A DNA stretch of 64,000 bases, from the NCBI GenBank assembly GCA_036275915.1, contig DASUCV010000018.1:1-64000 (forward strand), read 5' to 3'. The position numbers were made by a program, and so were the translations under genes. Shown piece after piece: positions 18,824 to 27,522 of the stretch. How positions within the stretch are numbered: position 1 is the stretch's first letter; the number at the start of each line of letters is the position of its first letter. The stretch comes from Candidatus Polarisedimenticolaceae bacterium (GTDB lineage Bacteria; Acidobacteriota; Polarisedimenticolia; Polarisedimenticolales; DASRJG01). The notes under the pieces are model-generated. The model did no database searches and was not told where the DNA came from. It saw only the letters and a list, made by a program, of their open reading frames with translations.

Positions 18824-19525
18824 ATGAAGTCTCTTGGACGCTGGCTCATGTCCGGGGCGATCGCCGCGAGCGTTTTCACGGCTCTCCCCAGTGCAGCTCA
18901 TGCCGGTGTGGACATCGCCTTCGGCGCCGCGGCGCCGATCGGTGACAACGGTCAGCTTTTCGTCTCGATCTCGTCCAACTACTTCAACCGTGAGCCCCAC
19001 GTCGTCGCCGACTGGAGCCAGCGCTTCACCGATCCGGACGACCTCTCGGTCTTCCTTCACATCTGCTCGCACACGCGCGTCTCGCCGGAGATGGTCTACT
19101 CGTACCGGCGCCAGGGGATGCCCTGGTTCGACGTCGGGATGCGGGTCGGCGTGCCGGTCGACACGTGGTTCGTTCCCGTCCAGGGCGACCCGGGCCCGCC
19201 GTACGGCAAGGCGTACGGGTACTGGCGCCAGCATCAGCGCGACCCGCGTTACGTGATGCACATCTCGGATCACCAGTGCCGCGACCTCGTCGCGGTTCGC
19301 ATGGCGCACGACTACTACCACGTGACGCCGCAGGTCGCGATGGATTGGCGTCGCGAAGGGCGCGACACGCGCGAGATGATGAACCGCGAGTACCGCAGCC
19401 GGCATCACGGCGAAGGCGATCATGGCCACGATCGCGCGGACGACAACGACCATCACGATCACGGCCACGGTCACGGCAACGGCCACGGTCACGACAAGGA
19501 CGACGACCATGGCGGTCGCCACTAA
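18824..19525 (+). CDS. Exported protein with histidine-rich C-terminal tail
   Basis: A 233-residue protein behind a GGAGGTGG ribosome site. Residues 1-27 form a signal peptide (SAAHAG). The middle has regular Tyr/Trp/His-rich sequence (YSYRRQGMPWFDVGMRVGVP). The last 45 residues are almost only His, Asp and Gly (HHDHGHGHGNGHGHDKD), a likely metal-binding tail, for example for Ni, Zn or Cu. No enzyme family is recognised. A strong hairpin follows. Confidence 0.7.
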   Translation: MKSLGRWLMSGAIAASVFTALPSAAHAGVDIAFGAAAPIGDNGQLFVSISSNYFNREPHVVADWSQRFTDPDDLSVFLHICSHTRVSPEMVYSYRRQGMPWFDVGMRVGVPVDTWFVPVQGDPGPPYGKAYGYWRQHQRDPRYVMHISDHQCRDLVAVRMAHDYYHVTPQVAMDWRREGRDTREMMNREYRSRHHGEGDHGHDRADDNDHHDHGHGHGNGHGHDKDDDHGGRH

Positions 19526-19557
19526 GACGAGTCAACAGTCAACAGTTAGTAGTCAAC

Positions 19558-19613
19558 AGTCGGTAGTCGGTGGTCGGTAGTTCCTAGGAACTATCGACGA
19601 TCGACTACCGACT
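19558..19613 (+). terminator. Hairpin terminator after the His-rich gene
   Basis: Arms 19558-19584 and 19587-19613 pair over 24 of 27 positions, with the mismatches partly G-T, and are followed by TTTT. It separates the His-rich gene from the convergent cystathionine synthase gene. Just upstream (19531-19560) the word AGTCAACAGT recurs, giving a small direct-repeat patch. Confidence 0.65.
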
Positions 19614-19620
19614 TTTCGTT

Positions 19621-20607
19621 TCAGAACATTCCGTCTTCGAGCAGCCCCTTCGCGCCGAGCCAGTCCGGGTTGAGCTTCGTGAGGTAGCGCTCGCCGGAAT
19701 CGGGGAAGAGGGTCACGACGATCGCGTCGGCCGGCGAGCGCTTCGCGACGATCCGCGCTCCGGCGGCGGCCGCTCCCGCCGACGATCCCACGAAGATCGC
19801 TTCCTTCCGCGCGAGCTCGAAGACGGCGCGGTAGGCGCTCTTGTCGTCGATCGTCACGATCTCGTCGATCGCGTCCCACCACACCGTCGAGGGAAGGAAG
19901 TCCTCGCCGATGCCGTCGATCAGGTACTGGTGGATCTGCTCGGCGGGCGGCAGCTTGCCGTGCTCCTTGTAGAACGCGTAGATGCTGCCGACCGTGTCGA
20001 CGCCGACGACGCGCACCTTCGGGTTCTGCTCCTTGAGGAAACGTCCGACACCGCTGATCGTGCCGCCGGTGCCGACGCCGCAGACCCAGTGCGTCACCTT
20101 GCCGTCGGTCTGCTGCCAGATCTCGGGGCCGGTCGTCTTGTAGTGCGCCTGCGGATTCGCGGGGTTGTAGTACTGGTAGGGGAGGTAGGCGCCTTCCTCG
20201 TCGCGGATGCGCTCGGCCACCTTGTAGTACGAGCGCGGATCGTCGGCGGCGACCTCCGTGGGACACGTGATCACCTTTGCGCCGAACGCGCGGAGGAGCG
20301 CCTGCTTCTCCTTCGAGATCTTGTCGGGCGCGGTGCAAATGAGCTTGTAGCCTCGGAGCGCCGCCGCCATCGCGAGCGCGAGCCCCGTGTTCCCCGACGT
20401 CGGCTCGACGATCGTGCCGCCCGGCTGGAGCTTGCCTTCGCGCTCGCCCGCTTCGATGAGCGCCATCCCCACGCGGTCCTTCACCGACGAGCCGGGGTTG
20501 AACGATTCGATCTTGGCCGCGACGAGCGCGCCTTCCGGATGGAAGCGCCGCAGCTTGACGAGCGGTGTGTTGCCCAGCGTGTCGAGGATGTTCTCGTACA
20601 TCGGCAT
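19621..20607 (-). CDS. Cystathionine beta-synthase-type PLP enzyme
   Basis: Fold-type II PLP enzyme of 328 residues from MPMYENI (ATG 20607). Seen are TLGNTPLVKL, the PLP lysine in NPGSSVKDRVG, the PTSGNTG loop and the phosphate-binding GVGTGGTISGVG. Sequence such as DGIGEDFLP and the SYYKVAERI region point to cystathionine beta-synthase rather than plain cysteine synthase; the C-terminal CBS pair of the human enzyme is absent. It is divergent from a cystathionine gamma-lyase-like gene, so the pair probably runs homocysteine to cysteine (reverse transsulfuration). Confidence 0.85.
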   Translation of the reverse strand: MPMYENILDTLGNTPLVKLRRFHPEGALVAAKIESFNPGSSVKDRVGMALIEAGEREGKLQPGGTIVEPTSGNTGLALAMAAALRGYKLICTAPDKISKEKQALLRAFGAKVITCPTEVAADDPRSYYKVAERIRDEEGAYLPYQYYNPANPQAHYKTTGPEIWQQTDGKVTHWVCGVGTGGTISGVGRFLKEQNPKVRVVGVDTVGSIYAFYKEHGKLPPAEQIHQYLIDGIGEDFLPSTVWWDAIDEIVTIDDKSAYRAVFELARKEAIFVGSSAGAAAAGARIVAKRSPADAIVVTLFPDSGERYLTKLNPDWLGAKGLLEDGMF

Positions 20608-20668
20608 CGGATCGGCCCCCGTGAGAAGCGCGCATGATAACCTCTCGCGTTCGCTCGGGAGGGATAAC

Positions 20669-21844
20669 GTGGCAGCGAGGAAGCGCGCGCGCGGCAAGCG
20701 CGAGCCGGGGTTCGCGACGAAGGCTCTGCACGCGGGGCAGGTCCCGGATCCGGCGACCGGCGCCGTCATGCAGCCGATCTACCAGACCTCGACCTATCGC
20801 CAGCCGGCGCTCGGCGCAGGGTGGCGCTACGACTACGCGCGCACGATCAACCCGACGCGCGAGGCGCTCGAGCGCAATCTCGCCGCGCTCGAAGGCGGCC
20901 TCTCGGCCCGCTGCTTCGCCTCGGGGATGTCGGCGATCAGCGCCACGATGAACCTGCTCCGCTCGGGCGATCACGTCGTCGTCTCGCGGAACGTCTACGG
21001 CGGCACGTATCGTCTGTTCGAAGGGCTGCTCCGCCAGTTCGGCCTCACCTTCACGTGGGTCGATACGACCGACCTCGGCACGATCGAGCGCGCGCTCACT
21101 CCGGCGACGAAGATGCTCTACGTCGAGACGCCGACGAACCCGGTGCTCGGCATCACCGATCTCGCCGGCGCCGCGAAGATCGCACGCAGGAACAAGCTGC
21201 GCCTCGTCGTCGACAACACCTTCATGAGCCCCTATTTCCAGCGGCCGATCGAGTACGGCGTGGACATCGTCGTGCACTCGACGACGAAGTACCTGAACGG
21301 CCACAGCGACAGCGTCGGCGGCACCGTGGTCACGACGTCGCAGGCCGACGCCGAGCGGATGGGCTGGCTCCAGAACTCGGTCGGCGCGGTGCTCTCGCCG
21401 ATGGACTCGTTCCTCGTGCTCCGCGGCATCAAGACGCTGCCGCTCCGCATGGAGCGGCACGACGCCTCGGGGCGTCAGGTCGCGGCGTGGCTCGACCGTC
21501 AGCCGAAGGTCGAGCAAGTCCACTACCCGGGGCTCAAGAGCCACCCGCAGCACGCGCTCGCCAAGAAGCAGATGTCGGGCTTCGGCGGCATGATCGCGTT
21601 CGAGCTGGGCTCGCTCGGCGCGGCGAAGCGCTTCCTCGGCAAGGTTCGCCTCTGCGCGCTCGCGGAGAGCCTCGGCGGCGTCGAGAGTCTGATCTCGCAC
21701 CCCGCGTCGATGACTCACGGCGCTGTCCCGAAGAAAGACCGCGTGAAGATCGGCGTCACCGACGGGCTCGTGAGAATCTCCGTCGGCCTCGAGGATCCGG
21801 CCGATCTGATCGACGATCTCTCGGGAGCGCTCGCTGCGGTCTAG
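20669..21844 (+). CDS. Cystathionine gamma-lyase/gamma-synthase family PLP enzyme
   Basis: Cys/Met metabolism PLP enzyme of 391 residues. The GTG at 20669 follows GGGAGGG at 5 bases; homology starts soon after (FATKALHAGQVPDPATGAV). Key motifs: YARTINPTREALE, SGMSAISA, VETPTNPVL, DNTFMSPYF and the PLP lysine in HSTTKYLNGHSD. Next to a cystathionine beta-synthase it is most likely the gamma-lyase of reverse transsulfuration, though gamma-synthase activity cannot be excluded. Its TAG shares bases with the stop of convergent cutA. Confidence 0.9.
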   Translation: MAARKRARGKREPGFATKALHAGQVPDPATGAVMQPIYQTSTYRQPALGAGWRYDYARTINPTREALERNLAALEGGLSARCFASGMSAISATMNLLRSGDHVVVSRNVYGGTYRLFEGLLRQFGLTFTWVDTTDLGTIERALTPATKMLYVETPTNPVLGITDLAGAAKIARRNKLRLVVDNTFMSPYFQRPIEYGVDIVVHSTTKYLNGHSDSVGGTVVTTSQADAERMGWLQNSVGAVLSPMDSFLVLRGIKTLPLRMERHDASGRQVAAWLDRQPKVEQVHYPGLKSHPQHALAKKQMSGFGGMIAFELGSLGAAKRFLGKVRLCALAESLGGVESLISHPASMTHGAVPKKDRVKIGVTDGLVRISVGLEDPADLIDDLSGALAAV

Positions 21845-22179
21845 CGCTCGGTCTCGGCCTCGATCCAGCGCAGATAGGCCTCATCGCCCTCCGCGATCTC
21901 GAGCCGCACGACTTCCGGCTGCTCGTAACTGTGCAGCTCGCGGATCGCGGTGCGCACCTCTTCGAACCGCTCGGCGCGGGTCTTGATGACGAGGAGCCAC
22001 TCGGCCTCGTCCTTCACGGCGCCCTCCCAGCGGTAGATCGAGCGCACCCCGGGAACGACGTTCACGCAGGCGGCGAGGTGCCGGCCGACGAGGGCGCGGG
22101 CGATGGAGCGGGCCTCGGCCTCGCTTCCGGCGGTCGAGAGGATGACGGCGTACGGGGACACGGCGGCGGACTCTATCAC
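21841..22179 (-). CDS. cutA: Divalent-cation tolerance protein CutA
   Basis: A small trimeric protein (112 residues), linked to copper tolerance and protein stability. Conserved motifs are LVGRHLAACVNVVPGVRSIY followed by RWEG, then E-WLLVIKTRAERF and LHSYEQPEVV. Length and motifs are complete. Its stop codon overlaps that of the convergent lyase gene on the sequence CTAG. Confidence 0.95.
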   Translation of the reverse strand: MIESAAVSPYAVILSTAGSEAEARSIARALVGRHLAACVNVVPGVRSIYRWEGAVKDEAEWLLVIKTRAERFEEVRTAIRELHSYEQPEVVRLEIAEGDEAYLRWIEAETER

Positions 22180-22195
22180 GATGAAGGATTAGGAC

Positions 22196-22225
22196 TTGTG
22201 GCCCGGTGAACCACTGGGCTATAGT
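22196..22225 (+). promoter_or_regulatory. Candidate sigma-70 promoter of eno
   Basis: TTGTGG at 22196-22201 and TATAGT at 22220-22225 are separated by 18 bases, about 75 bases ahead of the eno start. The -10 box is near consensus and the -35 box is weak. Confidence 0.4.
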
Positions 22226-22239
22226 CGCGCCGCGCCTGA

Positions 22240-23613
<1,374 letters not shown>

Positions 23614-23624
23614 GAACATCGCGC

Positions 23625-24167
23625 GTGGGCAAGCTCATCCGGTTCCCGCGAAAGTCGAAGCTCAAGGACGAGCGTGCGCGGCCTCTGTTCCCACCGTTCA
23701 AGATCCCGCTCGGCTCGACCGACGCCCATCGCGCGCGCGTCCCTTCCGACGCCGCTCCCGATCTCCCGCGCGAAGGCCAGCCGATCGATCCCGAGGTCGA
23801 GCGGAAGCTCCGCCTGCGTCGCACCAGCACGATCGCTGCGTTCGTGCTCCTCTTCGCCGTCGGCGTCGCCGCCGCGCTGTTCGGCGATCACGGCTACCTC
23901 GACGTCCGCCGCCAGACGATCCGCCTCGGCGAGATGCAGAAGGCCTACGACGACCACCTGAAGCGAGTGAAGGATCTCGAGAGCGACATCAAGGGCCTCA
24001 AGACCGAATCGGCGCCCGTCGAGCGCATCGCGCGGGAGCAGCTCGGCATGACGGCGAAGGGCGAGGTGACGCTCCTTTTGCCCGGAGGCGGCACGTCGCC
24101 TTTTCTTGACCCGAAGCCGGAATCTGCTATCGTGCCCCCGGCTTCATCGACTGAAAGATCACATTGA
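23625..24167 (+). CDS. ftsB: FtsB/DivIC-family septum formation initiator
   Basis: Cell-division protein of 180 residues from GTG 23625. A charged cytoplasmic N terminus (about 70 residues, longer than in E. coli) precedes one membrane helix (IAAFVLLFAVGVAAALFG) and a periplasmic coiled coil (LGEMQKAYDDHLKRVKDLES). The family tail REQLGMTAKGEV is present. Position right behind eno matches ftsB synteny. Its TGA ends one base before the tRNA begins. Confidence 0.88.
   Translation: MGKLIRFPRKSKLKDERARPLFPPFKIPLGSTDAHRARVPSDAAPDLPREGQPIDPEVERKLRLRRTSTIAAFVLLFAVGVAAALFGDHGYLDVRRQTIRLGEMQKAYDDHLKRVKDLESDIKGLKTESAPVERIAREQLGMTAKGEVTLLLPGGGTSPFLDPKPESAIVPPASSTERSH
24106..24133 (+). promoter_or_regulatory. 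Candidate promoter of tRNA-fMet inside ftsB
   Basis: TTGACC (24106-24111) and TATCGT (24128-24133) are 16 bases apart within the ftsB 3' end, about 35 bases before the tRNA. This would give the tRNA its own transcript. Confidence 0.4.
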
Positions 24168-24244
<77 letters not shown>

Positions 24245-24558
24245 CATCACAGTTGAAATTCTCCGAACCGATCGCGGGGAATTTCTTCATCTGCAAGTCC
24301 AGGAGGCCGTCGTCGGGGCGCACCGTGATGCCGCCGACGAACACGATGTCACCCTACGGAGCACGCCAAAGCAGAGGTGACGGTGCGAGAAGACTCTGTT
24401 GAGTCTGTGAAGGGCGCGATCGCCCGCGGCCAGGAGGCTCTGAAACACGGAGGCAGCGTCGCGCGCCGTAAAGCGGGCGCTAGGTATTGACAGCTGGCAA
24501 TCGTTCACGAGTGATTCCGGAGGTCGGCGATGAGACCTGAGAACTTGGCGTGCGCTGC
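24245..24558. other. Gene-free stretch behind tRNA-fMet; composition boundary
   Basis: No intact gene. A minus-strand frame runs into the tRNA (GDIVFVGGITVRPDDG) and a short plus frame after 24377 (VREDSVESVKGAIARG) ends at TGA 24488; both could be scraps of lost genes. Base composition becomes visibly less GC-rich from here. I found no second copy of the tRNA 3' end in the window. Confidence 0.4.
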
Positions 24559-25635
24559 ATGAGTACGGATGATTCAGATTATGGTCACCAAATGTTTCGA
24601 CGCTATCGGATTTGGGGACTGTTTGCGGTTAGCGCGCTGCTGCTCTTACTCATGGTTCCACATCTACTGTCGATGTCCGTACCGATTCTGTTCCTTCTTG
24701 CTGGAGGAGCGGCGTTTGTTGTTCTGGTGACTCGCGATTCTGTACTTGATCATGCTCCAGACTGGAAAGGCAGTCTGACGCTGAAGTGCTGCTCGATCTG
24801 GGCCGGGGGCGCCCTGACGCTCTTAATTGTCTTGCGCTTTTCGTTCCCCGACTATGCTCCGGACCCACTCACCACAATCGCGATTCCCACGGGTCACATC
24901 CAGATACGTTCGCTCTTGGACGTACTCTTGATAGCCGCGATAGTTCTAATTGCATACCGCGTTCTGAATAGTTTTCGCACGGTGGGTGCTTTGCTGGCAC
25001 TGATTGCCTTGGGGCTGCTGAGCCTGGGAGTCCAGTTTGAGACGGTAAAGGGTCCGATCGCTATCTTTCTTGCGGACGTCGACCCCGGCGACCGCGCGTT
25101 TCGTCTGTTCGACCTGGCGAATATTGTCTGGTGTTTGGGAGTACTGCCGTTGTCGATGGCCGTAGACCGATATCCTCTTTTGACCCGGCAAATGCTGAAG
25201 CCGCGGCTACGAACTAACCGCGACTATCTTGTTATTGCTGCTACCAGTGCGTCAATATTGATAATCGGTTATGCGGTGATCGCGTATTCCAACGTCAAGA
25301 TCGATTCGCTCCCCGCCGGTTGGTGGCTGAGAAAATTCTCAGCTTCCGCTCTGTCTGTCGGTATTCCAGAAGAAGCTCTCTGGCGAGTATTCGGCGGTGC
25401 GCTAATTGTCGCGGCGCTACATGGCAGGACCGAAGAGCGAGCGCGCGAGTGGCTCGCGATTATCGGAACGACTCTCGTTTTTGCTGGGTTTCACTCTAGG
25501 GCCGGACTGTTGTCGGAGCTTCTGGCACTGCTGTTCGGCGCGTGCGCGGGAATACTCGTGATTCGGTACGGTCTCTTCTGGGTGGCAATTTTGCTTCACG
25601 CATCACTCAATACATTGCTTGGTGGCTGGAACTAA
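24559..25635 (+). CDS. CPBP-family intramembrane glutamic protease
   Basis: Polytopic membrane protein of 358 residues with about eight to nine helices. The three CPBP/Abi motifs are in order near the C terminus: EEALWR (EExxxR), FAGFH (FxxxH) and HASLN (HxxxN). The family includes CAAX-type proteases and bacteriocin-immunity proteins. ATG 24559 is preferred over GTG 24550. Codon use is less GC-rich than in the first 24 kb, suggesting transfer. Its substrate is unknown. Confidence 0.85.
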   Translation: MSTDDSDYGHQMFRRYRIWGLFAVSALLLLLMVPHLLSMSVPILFLLAGGAAFVVLVTRDSVLDHAPDWKGSLTLKCCSIWAGGALTLLIVLRFSFPDYAPDPLTTIAIPTGHIQIRSLLDVLLIAAIVLIAYRVLNSFRTVGALLALIALGLLSLGVQFETVKGPIAIFLADVDPGDRAFRLFDLANIVWCLGVLPLSMAVDRYPLLTRQMLKPRLRTNRDYLVIAATSASILIIGYAVIAYSNVKIDSLPAGWWLRKFSASALSVGIPEEALWRVFGGALIVAALHGRTEERAREWLAIIGTTLVFAGFHSRAGLLSELLALLFGACAGILVIRYGLFWVAILLHASLNTLLGGWN

Positions 25636-25721
25636 CCGTGGTGCTCGTGGCTAATCGGTGTGCCATGGCACGTCCGCCGCACGACATCGAAGCTTTTTAC
25701 CGCCCATAAGCGGACCTGCGG

Positions 25722-25780
25722 CCGCATGTCGTGGACCGTAAGACGATATGTCACATGGCTTTCGTGAAATGCATGCACTC
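25722..25780. repeat. Degenerate copy of the 92-bp intergenic repeat
   Basis: CATGTCGTGG, CCGTAAGACGATATGTC and TTTCGTGAAATGC match the core of the two near-identical repeats at 50516 and 53749. Part of the inverted pair ATGTCGT / ACGATAT is retained, so it can fold into a hairpin. Confidence 0.5.
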
Positions 25781-25813
25781 ACGACGAAGAAGTCTTGTGT
25801 GGTGATAGGGCCA

Positions 25814-26260
25814 ATGACGTCCAGGATGCGTGTGATCGTCGTCGTATTTCTCACTGCCTTCATTTTGGCGTGTGGGTTCTTTCCCGACTCGAACTTCATG
25901 TTGTCACCGGAATCACGATTGCCGCGATGGTTCCACCCGCCTGCGGATGTACCACGGAGCGACCTTAGTGTCGAATTGTTCTACTACTACGACCATGCAA
26001 CGTTCGTTCTCCGAAATGAACGGACGGGCCGTCAGCTTGCGAAGATCAGAGCGCATAAGATTCATAAAGACACTCTCTATCTCCCAAACTCACGTCGAGC
26101 GGACGGAGTAATGCCGACGTATACGATCATGATGGCGGACGGGATCGTTGAAGTGGTGGAGCACCGCAGAGTGGAGCCCGTCTTTGACATCTCGGACGAT
26201 CCTGATGTTCGCGCGAAGCTTCTCACCATGACGGGTAACGAAGCGTTGTTGAAGAAGTGA
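25814..26260 (+). CDS. Putative lipoprotein, function unknown
   Basis: A 148-residue protein whose N terminus is a lipoprotein signal: basic start, hydrophobic VIVVVFLTAFILAC with a lipobox ending in Cys. The mature part has no recognised domain (VELFYYYDHATFVLRNERTG). ATG 25814 or ATG 25826 are both possible. GC is low like its upstream neighbour. A degenerate copy of the 92-bp repeat lies just upstream (25722-25780). Confidence 0.6.
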   Translation: MTSRMRVIVVVFLTAFILACGFFPDSNFMLSPESRLPRWFHPPADVPRSDLSVELFYYYDHATFVLRNERTGRQLAKIRAHKIHKDTLYLPNSRRADGVMPTYTIMMADGIVEVVEHRRVEPVFDISDDPDVRAKLLTMTGNEALLKK

Positions 26261-26268
26261 ACGATTCG

Positions 26269-27501
26269 TCAGTGTTCGGGCGACGAGAACTCGATGTCGT
26301 CCTTCGTGTTGGATTTCATATCTGGCCCAACGCTCCAGAGCCAGAATCGGCGCCCGTCGGTCCCGTAACCGTACCAATGGCCATCGAACGGATCGTGCGG
26401 AACCCGCGCGTTAGGCTTTTCCTCATCCCATGCATCGTACAGAGCATCGTCATCGGCTGGGAGTCGCCCGTGCTCCTTGCGGAATGTCTCTGCTACGGCT
26501 GCGAGCGAGGTGAAGTCCTCAGCGACCTGATTGCGAGCAAAAACGATTTCGCTTGCGCCGAGCGGCTTCGGCTGAGGAGCTGGTGCGATCCTGCCGGTTT
26601 GCGCTTGCTTGACCTGCTCGATGAACTTGTGGCCGAATCGCCCGAGCGCGTACGCTCCCAGGAAGGGAACCATGAGTAACAGCGCGATGATCCCAAGTGC
26701 CCGGATCATTCCACGAGCAGAGGGCCCGCTCGTCGCCCCGAGTGAAGGGTCGAGGGCGGCCATGCGCTGCGAAAGCGGAGGGTGTGTCGCCAGCCACGTG
26801 CCGAGAGTCATGAATCCGGTATCTAGATCTTGCCGCTGCGCGACCAGGGCTTCGAGATTGACCGCGCGCGCGTGGTGACCACCCGCAGAGAGGATGGCAA
26901 GCCCGCGGAGTGCGCCGCGCGGGTCGCCGCAGAGCGCCGCACCGTAACGATCACAGGTGTACTCGCAGGCGCGAGAGTAGGCCGACCCGACGAAGGGGAC
27001 GAGCAGCCCCGGAAAAAGCAACCAACGCCATCGCAGGTGACCACAACGCACGTGTCCTATCTCGTGAGCGATCACCATATCTCGCGCGGCATCGTCCCCG
27101 TCGCATGCGTCGAGCAAGTCGGAATACAACACGAGAAGGTGCGTGCCGAGGAACTTGGTCGCGAACGCGTTCAACGCGCCGCCCGCCTGCATGAGATACG
27201 CGTCGGGCGGGCGCCGAAGACCGGCTTGACTGGCGATCGTCTGGACCCGCCTATGGAGTTCGGGGAATTGCTCCGGTCGCAGCTTGACCGCGCTGCCACG
27301 GACGTGAGCGATCAACGCGAGATGCGTCGTGAACAGGAAGATCCCGATCAGCACCGCATAAACGATCCCGATGATCGAAAAGGCCATCAGCACCCAGATC
27401 CCGAGCGCCAGGATGGCCACCAGGAAGCGCAGTACAAGCTCTGTGGGCCAGCGTTGCACGCGTATGACCTCGGGCGAAGTTTCCCCGTGACTCAATTCCA
27501 T
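26269..27501 (-). CDS. M48-family membrane metalloprotease with pseudopilin-like C-terminal tail
   Basis: A 410-residue protein. Two N-terminal membrane helices (about 25-65) precede an M48/HtpX-type zinc protease domain: HEIGHVRCGH holds the HExxH site and the downstream Glu is probably in SRACEYTCDRYG. A further helix lies near residue 270. The last 80 residues (HDPFDGHWYGYGTDG, WSVGPDMKSNTKDDI) look like the C-terminal part of type II secretion pseudopilins (GspG). This fusion is unusual; the tail may be a periplasmic calcium-binding module. Confidence 0.8.
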   Translation of the reverse strand: MELSHGETSPEVIRVQRWPTELVLRFLVAILALGIWVLMAFSIIGIVYAVLIGIFLFTTHLALIAHVRGSAVKLRPEQFPELHRRVQTIASQAGLRRPPDAYLMQAGGALNAFATKFLGTHLLVLYSDLLDACDGDDAARDMVIAHEIGHVRCGHLRWRWLLFPGLLVPFVGSAYSRACEYTCDRYGAALCGDPRGALRGLAILSAGGHHARAVNLEALVAQRQDLDTGFMTLGTWLATHPPLSQRMAALDPSLGATSGPSARGMIRALGIIALLLMVPFLGAYALGRFGHKFIEQVKQAQTGRIAPAPQPKPLGASEIVFARNQVAEDFTSLAAVAETFRKEHGRLPADDDALYDAWDEEKPNARVPHDPFDGHWYGYGTDGRRFWLWSVGPDMKSNTKDDIEFSSPEH

Positions 27502-27522
27502 GGAGCCTCCCCGTCATCCAGC

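Noticed and set aside
20608-20769. N-terminal extension of the cystathionine beta-synthase gene
   Set aside because: Homology starts at MYENILDTLGNTP; the extension covers the divergent lyase gene start and lacks a ribosome site.
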